A stretch of 7,010 bases of DNA from Actinomycetes bacterium (GTDB taxonomy: Bacteria; Actinomycetota; Acidimicrobiia; Acidimicrobiales; Microtrichaceae). The notes under the pieces are model-generated. The model did no database searches. It was given only the letters and a program-made list of their open reading frames with translations, and was not told the DNA's origin. The stretch is taken from assembly GCA_023434535.1 (NCBI GenBank), contig JAEYSR010000069.1, positions 1 through 7,010 on the forward strand. Reading direction: 5' to 3'. Each line of letters starts with the position of its first letter. The first letter of the stretch is position 1. Position numbers and translations under genes: made by a program. Below are positions 6,192 to 7,010 of this stretch, in pieces.

Positions 6192-6392
6192 TCAGGACGC
6201 TACGTCCCGACCCTGACGTTCGCGTGCGACGCGAGGCTCGTCGTGGCCTTCGGTCGCCGAGCGGAGGATGCGGAGCAACGCTCGGGCGAGCTCGTCGGTC
6301 AGCTCGGGTGGCCCGTCCGGGGTGATCACGTCGAGCGGTGCGTCGGCCGGCCTCCGGCGGCTCGAGGACCGGTTCGGCGAAGTGGTCTTCAT
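6192..6392 (-). CDS. Small basic protein coupled to the recombinase
   Basis: 66-residue protein of unrecognised family. The N-terminal third is basic and serine-rich (KTTSPNRSSSRRR), followed by DVITPDGPPELTDELARALL (21-40) running into a probable amphipathic helix ending at about residue 47, then a charged tail rich in Arg, Glu and Asp. The ATG at 6392 is chosen because AGGA (complement of 6398-6401) stands 5 nt before it, one of the best ribosome sites in the window. The open frame continues upstream to 6833, but that part crosses tandem repeats and has weaker codon bias. Only 2 nt separate its stop from the recombinase ATG, so the two genes almost certainly share a transcript. Its size and position would suit a DNA-binding accessory or directionality factor, but that is a guess from context; no fold is recognisable. 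Confidence 0.65.
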   Translation of the reverse strand: MKTTSPNRSSSRRRPADAPLDVITPDGPPELTDELARALLRILRSATEGHDEPRVARERQGRDVAS

Positions 6393-6397
6393 GTGAT

Positions 6398-6411
6398 TCC
6401 TAAGCGCGCGA
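6398..6411 (-). repeat. 14-bp inverted repeat, left copy
   Basis: TCCTAAGCGCGCGA on the + strand is the exact reverse complement of 6759-6772. On the - strand it supplies the AGGA ribosome site of the 66-residue gene. Confidence 0.75.
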
Positions 6412-6498
6412 GCGCGCGGCTCGGAGCGGAAGGAATCCGGGATTGGGTCGAGTCGGACGTCGCCGAGCGATCGACACGCCTGCGGGGTCGAGGAGCTC

Positions 6499-6522
6499 GG
6501 TGACCGACCTTGACCGGTCACC
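6499..6522. repeat. 8-bp stem hairpin containing a 10-bp palindrome
   Basis: GGTGACCG (6499-6506) pairs with CGGTCACC (6515-6522) around 8 nt. The overlapping TGACCGGTCA (6511-6520) is itself a perfect palindrome. It lies about 107 nt upstream of the small gene start on the - strand and is a candidate operator. Confidence 0.45.
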
Positions 6523-6541
6523 TTGACCGCAACCTTGACCG
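6507..6541. repeat. Three direct copies of ACCTTGACCG
   Basis: Identical decamers start at 6507, 6520 and 6532, spaced 13 and 12 bp, about one helical turn, and run directly into the 12-bp tandem repeats. The spacing places copies on the same DNA face, as expected for repeated protein-binding sites. Confidence 0.65.
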
Positions 6542-6548
6542 GGACCGT

Positions 6549-6590
6549 GTTCTCGACCTGGTTCTCGACCTGGTTCTCGACCTGGTTCTC
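6549..6590. repeat. 12-bp tandem repeat, 3.5 copies
   Basis: GTTCTCGACCTG occurs three times without a gap (6549-6560, 6561-6572, 6573-6584), followed by a half copy GTTCTC (6585-6590). As a multiple of three it keeps every frame open and would read as a repeated QVEN or LDLV peptide, but no start site or codon bias supports translation. It looks like an iteron- or operator-type array. Confidence 0.85.
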
Positions 6591-6758
6591 ACGGGCTCGG
6601 GTGAGGAGCGCGGTGAGGGCATTGCGACGCCTCGTCGGGGACTGTGGCTCGCCCGGGGAGCCCGTCGACGGATCGGGTCGCCGCTCGGTGGCCACGAGGC
6701 GATGTAGCTGGCCAGGTGCTGCGGTCTCGCCGCGCTGCCTTGTCGGTGGGGTGGGTGT

Positions 6759-6772
6759 TCGCGCGCTTAGGA
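6759..6772 (+). repeat. 14-bp inverted repeat, right copy
   Basis: TCGCGCGCTTAGGA, the mirror of 6398-6411. It runs into AGGAGG (6769-6774), a perfect ribosome-site sequence on the + strand, but no good start codon stands 5-9 nt after it; the nearest is GTG at 6787. Confidence 0.75.
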
Positions 6773-6811
6773 GGTCGAGGACTCTGGTGTCGTCGGGTTG
6801 GCCGGCGGCTG

Positions 6812-7010
6812 GTGGGTGTCCTCCGAGGAGCACCCCGATGGCCCCACACCCGCCCCCACGTCGCCCTCAGCTCCCTCGACGCGCACACCCCGTCGATCGA
6901 CGCCCAACTCGCCGAATGGGGCCTCTCCTCCGCAGCAGCCGCCCAGGTCGCCACCCTCGACACCCGCGACGCGAAGTCCGACCTCGCAGAGTCCGAGACC
7001 GCGCAGCTGA
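6812..7010 (+). CDS. 5' end of an unidentified gene (partial, start uncertain)
   Basis: From about 6842 to the window edge one + frame shows almost exclusive G/C in third codon positions and reads HVALSSLDAHTPSIDAQLAE then WGLSSAAAAQVATLD and so on. This looks like a genuine helical, alanine-rich protein N-terminus; I do not recognise the family. In that frame the only nearby start is GTG 6812, with weak upstream support and poor codon bias over the first ten codons. A far better start, ATG 6838 with GAGGAG (6825-6830) 7 nt before it, is one base out of frame. Removing one C from the five-C run at 6853-6857 would join the two into MAPHPPHVALSSLD. So either the gene carries a frameshift or homopolymer error at its start, or it truly begins at GTG 6812. 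It is transcribed away from the recombinase and is presumably cargo of the same element. Confidence 0.5.
   Translation, partial: MGVLRGAPRWPHTRPHVALSSLDAHTPSIDAQLAEWGLSSAAAAQVATLDTRDAKSDLAESETAQL

Larger units (their letters stand above)
6393..6811. promoter_or_regulatory. Repeat-rich control region between divergent genes
   Basis: About 420 bp between the recombinase unit (- strand) and the right-edge gene (+ strand). No frame here shows convincing codon bias, although several stay open because of high GC. It holds a GC hairpin (6405-6418, CGCGC stems), a hairpin/palindrome at 6499-6522, three decamer repeats (6507-6541), 3.5 copies of a 12-bp repeat (6549-6590) and a 14-bp inverted repeat near both ends (6398-6411 and 6759-6772). 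Such a region plausibly carries the promoters and binding sites that control integration or copy state. No confident -35/-10 pair can be named. Confidence 0.5.

Noticed and set aside
6507..6590. Short CRISPR-like array
   Set aside because: The units are 10-12 bp, contiguous or nearly so, with no spacers of constant length and no cas genes; it is a tandem or iteron-type repeat.
6393..6833. Extension of the small - strand gene to a 213-residue protein including a QVEN repeat
   Set aside because: Good ribosome site at 6398-6401 supports the short start; the upstream part has mixed third-position bases and spans the tandem repeats and inverted repeat.
4556..7010. Second copy of the tRNA 3' end as the other att site
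   Set aside because: No repeat of the T-loop/acceptor segment is visible to the right within the window.

Overview
The window is GC-rich DNA, roughly two thirds or more G+C by eye, with strong G/C preference at third codon positions, GTG starts and weak Shine-Dalgarno signals. This and the gene order pgk-tpiA-secG point to a high-GC actinobacterium. An Acidimicrobiia-like lineage is plausible, but that is an impression that no marker here proves.

Left part (1-1720): the tail of a glycolytic operon on the + strand, with the last third of pgk, complete tpiA and complete secG. It ends in two hairpins. The second is long and nearly symmetric (11-bp perfect outer stem) and sits between convergent genes.

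Middle (1721-3875): a lipid-metabolism pair transcribed divergently from overlapping start codons (CATG). On the - strand is a PAP2-family phosphatase with all three catalytic motifs. On the + strand is a membrane-anchored diacylglycerol/lipid kinase. Together they could interconvert phosphorylated and dephosphorylated lipids. The kinase converges on a small cupin gene (- strand, 3873-4355), with a hairpin between them that probably terminates both.

Right part (4356-7010): a tRNA-Leu(GAG) gene with encoded CCA, followed head-on by a large serine recombinase on the - strand. The last six codons and the stop of the recombinase lie inside the tRNA 3' end. This looks like the left junction of an integrated element that used the tRNA as its target. 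A 66-residue gene lies 2 nt upstream of the recombinase and is probably translationally coupled to it. Beyond it is a noncoding control region of about 420 bp holding 12-bp tandem repeats, a second set of decamer repeats, a hairpin/palindrome and a perfect 14-bp inverted repeat. At the right edge another gene begins on the + strand. Its codon pattern is clear but its start is ambiguous and may be frameshifted. The other end of the element is outside the window.
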